Below, piece after piece: positions 57,920 through 64,000 of a stretch of DNA of 64,000 bases. The stretch's first letter is position 1, and each line of letters opens with the position of its first letter. Under the pieces are notes generated by a model. That model saw only the letters and a program-made list of their open reading frames with translations. It made no database searches and was not told where the DNA came from. A program made the position numbers and the translations under genes. The DNA is taken from assembly GCA_963678925.1 (NCBI GenBank), contig OY787533.1:2976001-3040000 (forward strand). The letters run 5' to 3'. This DNA is from G963665925 sp963678925. Lineage in GTDB: Bacteria > Bacillota > Clostridia > Peptostreptococcales > Acidaminobacteraceae.

Positions 57920-57962
57920 AGCGTTTCATTTTAGAACACTGTTCTAAAACGGAACGCTTTTT
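57920..57962 (+). terminator. terminator hairpin of the activator gene, overlapping an enhancer-like repeat
   Basis: The arms 57920-57938 and 57940-57958 pair almost fully (one mismatch, one G-T pair), followed by T5. The inner 21 bp (57929-57949) are a perfect palindrome. Confidence 0.8.
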
Positions 57963-57994
57963 CCCATTTTGAATGTTCTATAATGGAACGATTT
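57940..57994. promoter_or_regulatory. two direct repeats, likely upstream activating sites
   Basis: 57940-57960 and 57974-57994 are 21-bp direct copies with three mismatches, 34 bp start to start. Both read TGTTCTA-W-AA-Y-GGAACG-M-TTT, each containing a GTTC-N7-GAAC dyad. They lie 60-115 bp upstream of the -24 element, the usual position for sigma-54 enhancer sites. Confidence 0.7.
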
Positions 57995-58053
57995 AATTGG
58001 AGTGAAATAGTCTGAATTTGCTGTATATATTGAAATAGAGCCATATGATAAAC

Positions 58054-58069
58054 TGGCATGACAATTGCG
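58054..58069 (+). promoter_or_regulatory. sigma-54 (-24/-12) promoter
   Basis: TGGCATGACAATTGCG: GG at 58055-58056 and GC at 58067-58068 with exact 10-bp spacing, matching the TGGCAC-N5-TTGC consensus. It is 70-84 bp before the ThiF-like gene. Confidence 0.88.
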
Positions 58070-58137
58070 TTATTGTATACCGTTAAAAGATAATGTTGGC
58101 ATATCTCCTTTGCGAAGAGCATGAAAGTGGTGTTTGA

Positions 58138-58809
58138 ATGCGCTATGAAAAAAATGGGATTTTTACAGCAGAAGATATGCAGCGAATTAGAAGCGCACGC
58201 GTGTGTGTTGTCGGATGTGGTGGCCTTGGGGGCTACATCATAGAAATGCTGGCAAGAGCGGGAATTGGTCATTTGACAGTTGTAGATGGTGATGTGTTTG
58301 ATGAAAGCAATCTGAACCGCCAGCTGCTGTCGGAGGAATCAAACATAGGGTGTTCAAAGGCGGTTGCGGCGGCTGAGCGTGTGAGGCGCATCAATACAGA
58401 GGTATCTGTAAGAGCAGTGCCTAAGTTCCTGACTGTGGAGAATGCAGAAGACATGCTGAATGGTTATGATCTGGTTATGGATGCTCTAGATACCATAGAG
58501 ATTAGGCGCATACTTGAAAAGACCTGTGCAAAAAACGGAACGCCATTTGTTCATGGCGCCATAGCAGGATGGTATGGTCAGGTAAGCACGATTCTGCCTG
58601 GTGACGCAACGCTAGAAAATATTTATCCGCAGGGTCTTGAAAAGGGTGTGGAGCAAAAGCTGGGCAACCCATCATTTACACCGGCACTTGTGGCATCTGT
58701 CCAAGTGTCAGAAGCCCTTAAGCTTCTCACAGAAAATGCCAATCTACTTCGAAGCAAGCTGCTTCTCATTGATTTGATGAGAAATACCTTTGAGACAGTG
58801 GATCTTTAA
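58138..58809 (+). CDS. ThiF/MoeB/HesA-family adenylyltransferase-like protein
   Basis: A 223-residue E1-like protein. The nucleotide-binding Val-Gly-Cys-Gly-Gly-Leu-Gly-Gly (about 24-31), Asp-Gly-Asp-Val-Phe-Asp-Glu-Ser-Asn-Leu-Asn-Arg-Gln (about 49-61) and Asp-Ala-Leu-Asp-Thr (about 114-118) define the family, which adenylates the C-terminal Gly-Gly of small sulfur carriers such as MoaD or ThiS. The paired Cys-x2-Cys zinc motifs of classical MoeB are absent, as in some HesA/MoeB-like proteins of anaerobes. As first gene after a sigma-54 promoter and directly before tungstate transport and moeA genes, it probably serves molybdopterin dithiolene formation, though no moaD is in view. Confidence 0.87.
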   Translation: MRYEKNGIFTAEDMQRIRSARVCVVGCGGLGGYIIEMLARAGIGHLTVVDGDVFDESNLNRQLLSEESNIGCSKAVAAAERVRRINTEVSVRAVPKFLTVENAEDMLNGYDLVMDALDTIEIRRILEKTCAKNGTPFVHGAIAGWYGQVSTILPGDATLENIYPQGLEKGVEQKLGNPSFTPALVASVQVSEALKLLTENANLLRSKLLLIDLMRNTFETVDL

Positions 58810-58825
58810 AATTGAAAATACGATA

Positions 58826-58927
58826 TTGTTCCGAGCTCACCTATCTAAGGGATACTACGGTATTTGAGCCATTGGGTTGTACGAGAAATTGTCCAGCCTC
58901 CCGTGTTTGGAAAGGAAGAATGAACAG
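58826..58927 (+). ncRNA. Moco/Tuco-type riboswitch (compact form)
   Basis: The 5' segment CACCT (58838-58842), GATAC (58851-58855) and GGTATTTGAGCC (58859-58870), and the 3' segment GCCTCCCGTGTTTGGAAAGG (58896-58915), match conserved blocks I recall from the E. coli moaA Moco RNA. P1 would be TTGTTC (58826-58831) with GAACAG (58922-58927). Only about 25 nt separate the halves, room for one hairpin, so the P3 arm appears missing, as described for variants linked to tungsten. It lies before tupA. Confidence 0.72.
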
Positions 58928-58930
58928 AGG

Positions 58931-58964
58931 GTTCTTTCTTGCTATGGAAAGAATTTTCTTTTTA
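58931..58964 (+). terminator. riboswitch-linked intrinsic terminator
   Basis: GTTCTTTC (58931-58938) pairs with GAAAGAAT (58947-58954), then a T-rich run to 58964. GTTC of the first arm can also pair with GAAC (58922-58925) of riboswitch P1, giving a plausible on/off switch. Confidence 0.65.
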
Positions 58965-59036
58965 TTAATAAAGAAAGTTATGAGACTAAAGAGAGAAAGT
59001 GTCATCTCCAGGGGGATGAACAACAAGGAGGAGAAA

Positions 59037-59954
59037 ATGAAAAAGTTAATGAGTTTGATTCTGGTACTGCTTCTGGCAGTCGGAATAATGGCGGGATGTG
59101 CAAAAGCTCCAGAGCCAGTTGAAGAAAAGGCAGTGGATCAGGCAGAGGCGCCAGCACAGGAGGCTGAAGTTGAAGAACCTGCCCAGGAAGAAGCTGTAGC
59201 CGAAGGGACAAGCATCATTCTTTCAACGACAACATCAACGGAAAACAGCGGTCTTCTTGCCTATATTCTACCTGACTTTACTGAAAAGACAGGGATTGAA
59301 GTCAAGGTTGTAGCTGTAGGTACAGGCAAGGCGCTTCAAATGGGTCGTGATGGTGAGGCGGATGTGCTTCTCGTTCATGCAAAGCCATCGGAAGAGGAAT
59401 TTGTAGCTGAAGGTCACAGTGCCGCACGCTTTGATGTTATGTACAATGACTTTGTAATTCTTGGTCCAAAAGATGACCCAGCAGGTCTTAAGGAGGATGC
59501 CTCTGAAATCGTACCTGCATTTGAAAAGCTGTACGCTTCTGAGTTTTCATTTGTTTCACGTGGCGACGATTCAGGTACACATAAGAAAGAGAAGAGCTTA
59601 TGGGCGGCTGCTGGCATTGAGCCAGAAGGCGACAAATACATATCAGCAGGCAAGGGCATGGGCGATGTAATCCAAATGACAGACGAGCTTCAAGCTTACA
59701 CAATGTCTGACAGAGCCACTTACCTGAGCATGAGTGACAATCTTGACCTGAATGTTATTGTTGAGGGTGATCCGATCCTCTTTAACCAGTACGGCGTCAT
59801 GGCTGTTAATCCTGACAAAAACGATGCAATCAACAGTGCTGGTGCACAGGCCTTCATTGACTGGATCCTATCATCTGAAACCCAAGAGCTGATTAGCGGC
59901 TTTGGCGTTGAAAAATTTGGTCAGCCACTGTTTGTACCGAACGCAAACCTGTAA
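59037..59954 (+). CDS. tupA: tungstate ABC transporter substrate-binding lipoprotein
   Basis: A 305-residue lipoprotein: signal with lipobox Ile-Met-Ala-Gly-Cys (about 16-20), a Pro/Glu/Ala-rich linker (about 22-55), then a binding domain opening with Leu-Ser-Thr-Thr-Thr-Ser-Thr-Glu-Asn-Ser-Gly-Leu (about 61-72), the oxyanion-binding Thr-Thr-Thr-Ser motif of TupA. Ser-Arg-Gly-Asp-Asp-Ser-Gly-Thr-His (about 171-179) forms the second binding loop. It captures tungstate outside the cell with very high affinity in the family. ATG 59037 has AAGGAGG upstream; a longer in-frame reading from 58812 would run through the riboswitch and is rejected. Probably down-regulated by tungsten cofactor through that riboswitch. 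Confidence 0.94.
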   Translation: MKKLMSLILVLLLAVGIMAGCAKAPEPVEEKAVDQAEAPAQEAEVEEPAQEEAVAEGTSIILSTTTSTENSGLLAYILPDFTEKTGIEVKVVAVGTGKALQMGRDGEADVLLVHAKPSEEEFVAEGHSAARFDVMYNDFVILGPKDDPAGLKEDASEIVPAFEKLYASEFSFVSRGDDSGTHKKEKSLWAAAGIEPEGDKYISAGKGMGDVIQMTDELQAYTMSDRATYLSMSDNLDLNVIVEGDPILFNQYGVMAVNPDKNDAINSAGAQAFIDWILSSETQELISGFGVEKFGQPLFVPNANL

Positions 59955-59984
59955 TATATCGAAGAATTTGATGTTTAAGACTTT

Positions 59985-60028
59985 GAAAACAAGTCGGAGC
60001 AGGGCTGTACCTGCTCCGACCGGTTTTC
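59985..60028 (+). repeat. strong intercistronic hairpin between tupA and tupB
   Basis: GTCGGAGCAGG (59993-60003) pairs with CCTGCTCCGAC (60010-60020), with flanking GAAAAC/GTTTTC. It probably stabilises tupA mRNA and/or reduces read-through so that binding protein exceeds permease. Confidence 0.8.
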
Positions 60029-60044
60029 AGGATGGAGTGATCAG

Positions 60045-60737
60045 ATGCAGTATATTGCCGATGGATTTATAGAAGCATTTAAGCTGCTTGTTTCATTTGA
60101 CGCTGAAATATATAAGATTATTGGGTTGTCCATAATCGTTTCTATGACTTCAACGATTATCGCCTCAGTTGTAGGAATCATTCTGGGCATCGCACTTGGA
60201 CTTGGAGACTTCAAGGGGAAACAGCGCATAATGCGGTTTGTATACGCCATGATGGCGCTTCCGCCGGTTGTAATCGGGCTTTTGACGGCAATTGTCATTT
60301 CCCGGCGTGGTCCACTAGGCTTTATGGGGCTCATATTTACACCAACCGCCATGGTTGTCGCACAGACGATTTTGATTACACCTATTATAACGGGCATTGT
60401 AGCGAGTGCGGCCAAGGAAAACGGCAGGCAAATCAGCGAGACGTCAAAGCTGCTTGGCGGATCCCGATTAGACAGGGCGCTGCTCGTCGTGAATGAGCTT
60501 AAAAGGGCTATTGCTGTTGCAATTTCTTCTGGTTTTGGCAGGGGGATTTCTGAGGTTGGCGCTGTGATGATTGTAGGCGGCAATATTCAAGGTCATACCC
60601 GAGTCATGACAACCTTTATCGCAATGAACAACTCTATGGGGAATTATTCAAAATCCCTTGCAATGGGGCTGGTGCTCATTGGCATAGCGGTTTTTACCAA
60701 CGCAGTGATTCACATGAATGCTGAGGAACGCATATGA
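60045..60737 (+). CDS. tupB: tungstate ABC transporter permease
   Basis: A 230-residue permease with five to six hydrophobic segments. The cytoplasmic EAA-like loop reads Glu-Thr-Ser-Lys-Leu-Leu-Gly-Gly-Ser-Arg (about 131-140), followed by Gly-Phe-Gly-Arg-Gly-Ile-Ser-Glu-Val-Gly-Ala-Val-Met (about 165-177), both typical of TupB. With TupA and TupC it imports tungstate across the cytoplasmic membrane. GGAGTGATC precedes the ATG. The last codons overlap tupC by 4 bp (ATGA), so translation is coupled. Confidence 0.95.
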   Translation: MQYIADGFIEAFKLLVSFDAEIYKIIGLSIIVSMTSTIIASVVGIILGIALGLGDFKGKQRIMRFVYAMMALPPVVIGLLTAIVISRRGPLGFMGLIFTPTAMVVAQTILITPIITGIVASAAKENGRQISETSKLLGGSRLDRALLVVNELKRAIAVAISSGFGRGISEVGAVMIVGGNIQGHTRVMTTFIAMNNSMGNYSKSLAMGLVLIGIAVFTNAVIHMNAEERI

Positions 60738-61450
60738 AAATTGAAATGCAAGGTCTTGAAAAGCGGTTTGACGACATGCTTTTCAAAATAGAAAAATGCA
60801 CGTTGGAATCTGGACGTATTCACGGAATCATTGGGCACAATGGTGTTGGAAAGACAACGCTTTTGCGGATGATATCTGGAGTCGACAAGGCCTACAGTGG
60901 ACGTATCCTTTACAATGGAAGGGACTTTGATGAAAAGCTTTTCGAAACCATTAGCTTCATGGCACAAAAACCCTACATGCTTTCCAGAAGTGTGCAGGAT
61001 AACATTGTATATCCCTTGAAGCTAAGAAATCTTGAGAAGGAAATTCAGAAGGAACTGACGCAAGTCTGGCTAAAGAACCTGGGCATAGAGGATATCAGCA
61101 CCAGAAAGGCTACTGTTCTTTCCGGAGGGGAAAGACAGAAGGTTTCCCTTGCAAGAGGGCTGGTTTACAGTCCTGATCTTGTTCTGCTGGATGAACCAAC
61201 AGCCAATATCGATCCAGATACGGTTGAGGTTTTAGAACGTGTTCTGCTGGATTACAGAAATAGAACTGGGGCAACAATTCTTCTGATTACACACGACTTA
61301 TCACAGGCAATTCGACTTTGTGACGATTTGTTTGTCCTCGATAAGCATGGTCTGAAGGCTGTGGGTAAAGAAGAAATTGTAAAAAGGGTGATGGATCTTC
61401 AGAAACCGGAGAAGTTTCTTGATTTGGATTATATGGCATTGGGAGTGTAG
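60734..61450 (+). CDS. tupC: tungstate ABC transporter ATP-binding protein
   Basis: A 238-residue ATPase with Walker A Gly-His-Asn-Gly-Val-Gly-Lys-Thr-Thr (about 34-42), signature Leu-Ser-Gly-Gly-Glu-Arg-Gln-Lys (about 127-134), Walker B Leu-Val-Leu-Leu-Asp-Glu-Pro and switch His in Ile-Thr-His-Asp. It is shorter than ModC and lacks the C-terminal molybdate-binding (MOP) domain, which fits TupC. Its start overlaps the tupB stop. It is followed after 2 bp by moeA, so uptake and metal insertion are encoded together. Confidence 0.93.
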   Translation: MKIEMQGLEKRFDDMLFKIEKCTLESGRIHGIIGHNGVGKTTLLRMISGVDKAYSGRILYNGRDFDEKLFETISFMAQKPYMLSRSVQDNIVYPLKLRNLEKEIQKELTQVWLKNLGIEDISTRKATVLSGGERQKVSLARGLVYSPDLVLLDEPTANIDPDTVEVLERVLLDYRNRTGATILLITHDLSQAIRLCDDLFVLDKHGLKAVGKEEIVKRVMDLQKPEKFLDLDYMALGV

Positions 61451-61452
61451 AG

Positions 61453-62682
61453 ATGGAAATGTTTACGGTTATGAAAAAGGAAGCAGTACTGAGTCTTCTT
61501 GAGGACGAGTTTGGACATGTGAATCTTGAGACTGAAGTTGTAAGTATAAATGATAGCCTCGGGCGCATACTGGCTGAACCGGTTGTTGCCCGGGAAAACA
61601 TTCCTGACTTTGTCAGGTCAACAGTAGATGGTTATGCTGTTAAATCAAAAAACACCGTCGGGGCATCAGAGGCCCTGCCTGCCTTTCTTGATTTCATCGG
61701 TTCGGTGGAAATGGGCCAGGAGACAAGATTGACAGTGGGTGAAAATCAAACTGTGTATGTGCCAACCGGCGGTATGGTACCTGAGGGCGCAGACGCCATG
61801 GTCATGATAGAGTACACAGACTCCTTTGGCGATGAAATCGCAGTCAATAAGCCATGTGCAGTACTTGAAAACATTATCGGTATTGGGGATGATGTGAAGG
61901 TGGGAGAAGTTGTCCTTGAAGCGGGAACATATTTGTCGACACAGCACATTGGAGCGCTTGCATCGCTCGGCTATGCAAATGTGCATGTAAAGCGGCGTCC
62001 AAGAGTCTCCATTATCTCTACGGGGGACGAGCTGGTATCTGTAGCGTCCGTACCCAAAATCGGACAGATTCGGGACGTCAACACCTACAGTCTCCTTGCC
62101 ATGGTTGACGATTTGGGATGTGAGATCGTCACAAACCAGCATTTGAAGGATGATTTTGAAAGCCTGAAGAAGGCGCTGCTTGAAGCCGAAGAAAGCAGTG
62201 ACATTGTATTTCTATCTGGTGGAAGCTCGGTTGGAAATCATGATATGACCTCTGATATAATAAATGCAACCGGTGAACCGGGCGTTCTGGTACACGGTGT
62301 TGCGATAAAACCCGGTAAACCGACAATCGTGGCACGGGTTGGCAATACGGCAGTATTTGGACTTCCTGGTCATCCTGCTTCCTGCATTATAGCCTTCAAG
62401 GCCATTGTTGAGCCCTTCATACAGAATCAGCTTATGAAGAACAAACAGGTACAGAACCGAGTTGAAGCTGTTTCTGCATTTCAAATGCATGTTTCATCGG
62501 GAAGAGACGTTTTTTTTATGGTAAAGGTAGAAAATAAGAATGGCGTCCAGTCCGTCTATCCTGTCAATGGGAAATCCGGTATGGTGTCCATGTTTGCCAA
62601 GGCAGATGGATACATTGAAATACCAATGGAAAAAGAGGGTCTTGAAATAGGTGAAAAAGTTATGGTGACACTGTTTAGATAG
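61453..62682 (+). CDS. moeA: molybdopterin molybdenumtransferase MoeA (first copy)
   Basis: A 409-residue MoeA that inserts molybdate or tungstate into adenylated molybdopterin. Signatures: Phe-Val-Arg-Ser-Thr-Val-Asp-Gly-Tyr-Ala (about 52-61), Val-Pro-Thr-Gly-Gly-Met-Val-Pro-Glu-Gly-Ala-Asp-Ala (about 97-109), Ser-Thr-Gly-Asp-Glu-Leu (about 192-197), Ser-Gly-Gly-Ser-Ser-Val-Gly (about 255-261) and Gly-Leu-Pro-Gly-His-Pro-Ala-Ser (about 301-308). GGGAG (61440-61444) lies 8 nt before the ATG. Placed directly after tupC, it is likely devoted to tungsten, although specificity is not visible in sequence. Confidence 0.95.
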   Translation: MEMFTVMKKEAVLSLLEDEFGHVNLETEVVSINDSLGRILAEPVVARENIPDFVRSTVDGYAVKSKNTVGASEALPAFLDFIGSVEMGQETRLTVGENQTVYVPTGGMVPEGADAMVMIEYTDSFGDEIAVNKPCAVLENIIGIGDDVKVGEVVLEAGTYLSTQHIGALASLGYANVHVKRRPRVSIISTGDELVSVASVPKIGQIRDVNTYSLLAMVDDLGCEIVTNQHLKDDFESLKKALLEAEESSDIVFLSGGSSVGNHDMTSDIINATGEPGVLVHGVAIKPGKPTIVARVGNTAVFGLPGHPASCIIAFKAIVEPFIQNQLMKNKQVQNRVEAVSAFQMHVSSGRDVFFMVKVENKNGVQSVYPVNGKSGMVSMFAKADGYIEIPMEKEGLEIGEKVMVTLFR

Positions 62683-62694
62683 ACGGGGTGCAAA

Positions 62695-64000
62695 ATGAAA
62701 AGAAATACTTACTTGAATGTAATAGATTTAAATGAGGCTAAAGCCATAATTGACCGTGTTTTCGTAAGTCCTCTTAGAGCAGCTGTTGAAAAGGTTTCAG
62801 TTGAAGCTGCACTGGGGCGTGTGACCGCAGGCCCAGTTTTTGCGAAAGTCTCCAATCCCCATTACAATGCAGCGGCTATGGATGGAATATCCCTGAATGC
62901 AAAAGTGACATTTGGGGCCCACGAAAAAAATCCTGTGACTTTGAAAGAAGCCGTAGATTTTAAATATGTAGATACTGGGGATTGTATCATTTCTGAACAC
63001 AATGCAGTCGTTATGATCGAGGATGTATACCATCAGGAAGACGGCACTGTACAGGTTATGAAATCTACATTTCCCTGGGAACATATCCGCGTTGTAGGAG
63101 AAGATATTGCAGTGGGGGATATGATATTGCCCTCCATGCATAAGGTTAAGCCTGTAGACATCGGCGCCCTCTTGAGCGGCGGTGTTCTTGAAGTAGAGGT
63201 TATCAAGAAAAAACGTGTGGGAATTATTCCTACTGGAACAGAAATTGTGAATCCAGGGACTGATTTAAGTCCTGGAGATATTATCGATTCAAACTCCAGA
63301 GTATTCGAAGCCATGGTGGTAGAAGCTGGCGGAATACCTGACCGAATAGATCCAGTGCCTGATGACAGAGAAAGACTTAGACAGGCCATTGTAGATTCCG
63401 TGCAGAAAAATGATATTGTGGTGATCAATGCCGGATCTTCTGCAGGCAGTGAAGACTATACCGTGGGTCTGGTGCGTGAGCTGGGTGAGGTATTTGTACA
63501 CGGCATTGCAATCAAACCCGGAAAGCCTACTATTATTGGACAAATAGACGGTAAAGCTGTCATTGGAATTCCCGGCTATCCCGTATCGGCATTCATATCC
63601 TTTAGAGAATTTGTGGTGCCACTCATTTCCATGTGTGGTGAAGTGAAGCCGAAAACCGCAGAGGTACAGCTGTCAAAGCGTGTGGTGTCTTCATTGAAGC
63701 ATCGGGAGTATGTCAGAATGAAAATTGGACGTGTGGGTGATCAGCTGATCGCTACTCCGCTTTCAAGGGGGGCAGGCGTGACCATGTCCCTGGTTAAGGC
63801 GGACGGCATTCTGGAAGTGCCGCAAAATGTCGAAGGCTATGAGTCCGGTCAGATTGTACCAGTCACACTGCTTAAATCAGAAAAAAGCATCGATAAATCT
63901 CTCGTATCGATTGGGAGTCACGATATAATTATGGACTACCTCAATGACATGATGACAAAGGATGAAAGGGGCTATACACTTTCTTCTGCGCATGTTGGTA
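62695..64000 (+). CDS. MoeA-like protein, second copy (3' end outside window)
   Basis: A frame open from ATG 62695 to the window edge, 435 codons. The first about 400 residues are MoeA-like: Asn-Ala-Ala-Ala-Met-Asp-Gly-Ile (about 58-65), Ile-Pro-Thr-Gly-Thr-Glu-Ile (about 178-184), Asn-Ala-Gly-Ser-Ser-Ala-Gly (about 244-250), Gly-Ile-Pro-Gly-Tyr-Pro-Val-Ser (about 286-293). The reading continues beyond the normal MoeA end with Ile-Gly-Ser-His-Asp-Ile-Ile-Met-Asp-Tyr-Leu (about 405-415), which looks like the start of the periplasmic-binding-like domain fused to MoeA in many anaerobes. GGGGTG is close to the ATG. It is 12 bp after the first moeA, in the same operon. Confidence 0.9.
   Translation, partial: MKRNTYLNVIDLNEAKAIIDRVFVSPLRAAVEKVSVEAALGRVTAGPVFAKVSNPHYNAAAMDGISLNAKVTFGAHEKNPVTLKEAVDFKYVDTGDCIISEHNAVVMIEDVYHQEDGTVQVMKSTFPWEHIRVVGEDIAVGDMILPSMHKVKPVDIGALLSGGVLEVEVIKKKRVGIIPTGTEIVNPGTDLSPGDIIDSNSRVFEAMVVEAGGIPDRIDPVPDDRERLRQAIVDSVQKNDIVVINAGSSAGSEDYTVGLVRELGEVFVHGIAIKPGKPTIIGQIDGKAVIGIPGYPVSAFISFREFVVPLISMCGEVKPKTAEVQLSKRVVSSLKHREYVRMKIGRVGDQLIATPLSRGAGVTMSLVKADGILEVPQNVEGYESGQIVPVTLLKSEKSIDKSLVSIGSHDIIMDYLNDMMTKDERGYTLSSAHVG

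Noticed and set aside
58812..59036. In-frame N-terminal extension of tupA
   Set aside because: It covers the riboswitch and its terminator. The signal peptide and a strong ribosome site place the start at 59037.
60041..60583. 180-codon antisense frame opposite tupB
   Set aside because: Shadow of a real gene: low complexity, no ribosome site, and tupB is certain.
1..64000. CRISPR arrays, tRNA/rRNA genes, insertion sequences, prophage
   Set aside because: No regularly spaced repeats, transposase or integrase genes, or tRNA-like cloverleafs were recognised on either strand.

Overview
The window looks like the chromosome of a strictly anaerobic, Gram-positive, spore-former-related Firmicute (class Clostridia, perhaps Fusibacter/Acidaminobacter-like). 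This is inferred from strong GGAGG-type ribosome sites, a pyruvate kinase with a C-terminal PEP-synthase-type domain next to phosphofructokinase, a GerMN protein, many lipoproteins, tungsten-cofactor genes and the absence of any respiratory oxidase gene. No rRNA, tRNA, CRISPR array, insertion sequence or prophage was seen.

Layout. 1-8.8 kb: glycolysis (pfkA end, pyk), a solute-binding lipoprotein with a sensor kinase, a thioesterase, a GerMN lipoprotein-like protein, and an RlmD-type rRNA methyltransferase. 9.4-18.8 kb: a sulfur island with a CoA-persulfide-reductase-type flavoprotein, a YeeE/YedE (TsuA-like) sulfur transporter, a Tau/Ssu-type ABC importer, a regulator that fuses a rhodanese to a CsoR/CstR-type repressor, and (beyond a GT-C membrane protein) a two-domain rhodanese lipoprotein. 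A sigma-70 promoter overlapped by a CsoR/CstR-like inverted repeat lies before the first gene. 19-25 kb: Na/Pi cotransporter, an SDR without its catalytic Tyr/Lys, a DUF4301 protein behind an attenuator-like leader, a YhcH-family protein, and a chromate transporter. 25.4-30.7 kb: a GntR-controlled acid catabolism operon (enolase-superfamily dehydratase, 2-hydroxycarboxylate transporter, LeuCD-like hydro-lyase). 30.8-32.6 kb: two genes behind near-identical MerR-type promoters with 19-bp spacers. 32.8-40.7 kb: signalling genes (GGDEF protein, two chemoreceptors), a radical SAM protein and a metallo-hydrolase. 40.8-47 kb: a complete abgT-abgA-abgB set (p-aminobenzoyl-glutamate use) behind a probable dedicated regulator. 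47-52.7 kb: TSCPD protein, AraC regulator divergent from a GH3 glycosidase, CGGC protein, and a TIM-barrel protein with a zinc-ribbon tail. 52.7-55.8 kb: a GGDEF/EAL protein with a degenerate GGDEF motif.

56-64 kb: a tungsten/molybdenum cofactor cluster. It holds a sigma-54 enhancer-binding protein, paired enhancer-like repeats, a -24/-12 promoter, a ThiF/MoeB-like protein, a Moco/Tuco-type riboswitch with a terminator, tupABC (tungstate importer) and two moeA genes, the last running off the window. The most interesting parts are the rhodanese-CstR fusion with its likely operator, the doubly controlled tungstate operon (sigma-54 plus riboswitch), and the leader before the DUF4301 gene. All functional calls come from reading motifs by eye. 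No database search or structure prediction was run.
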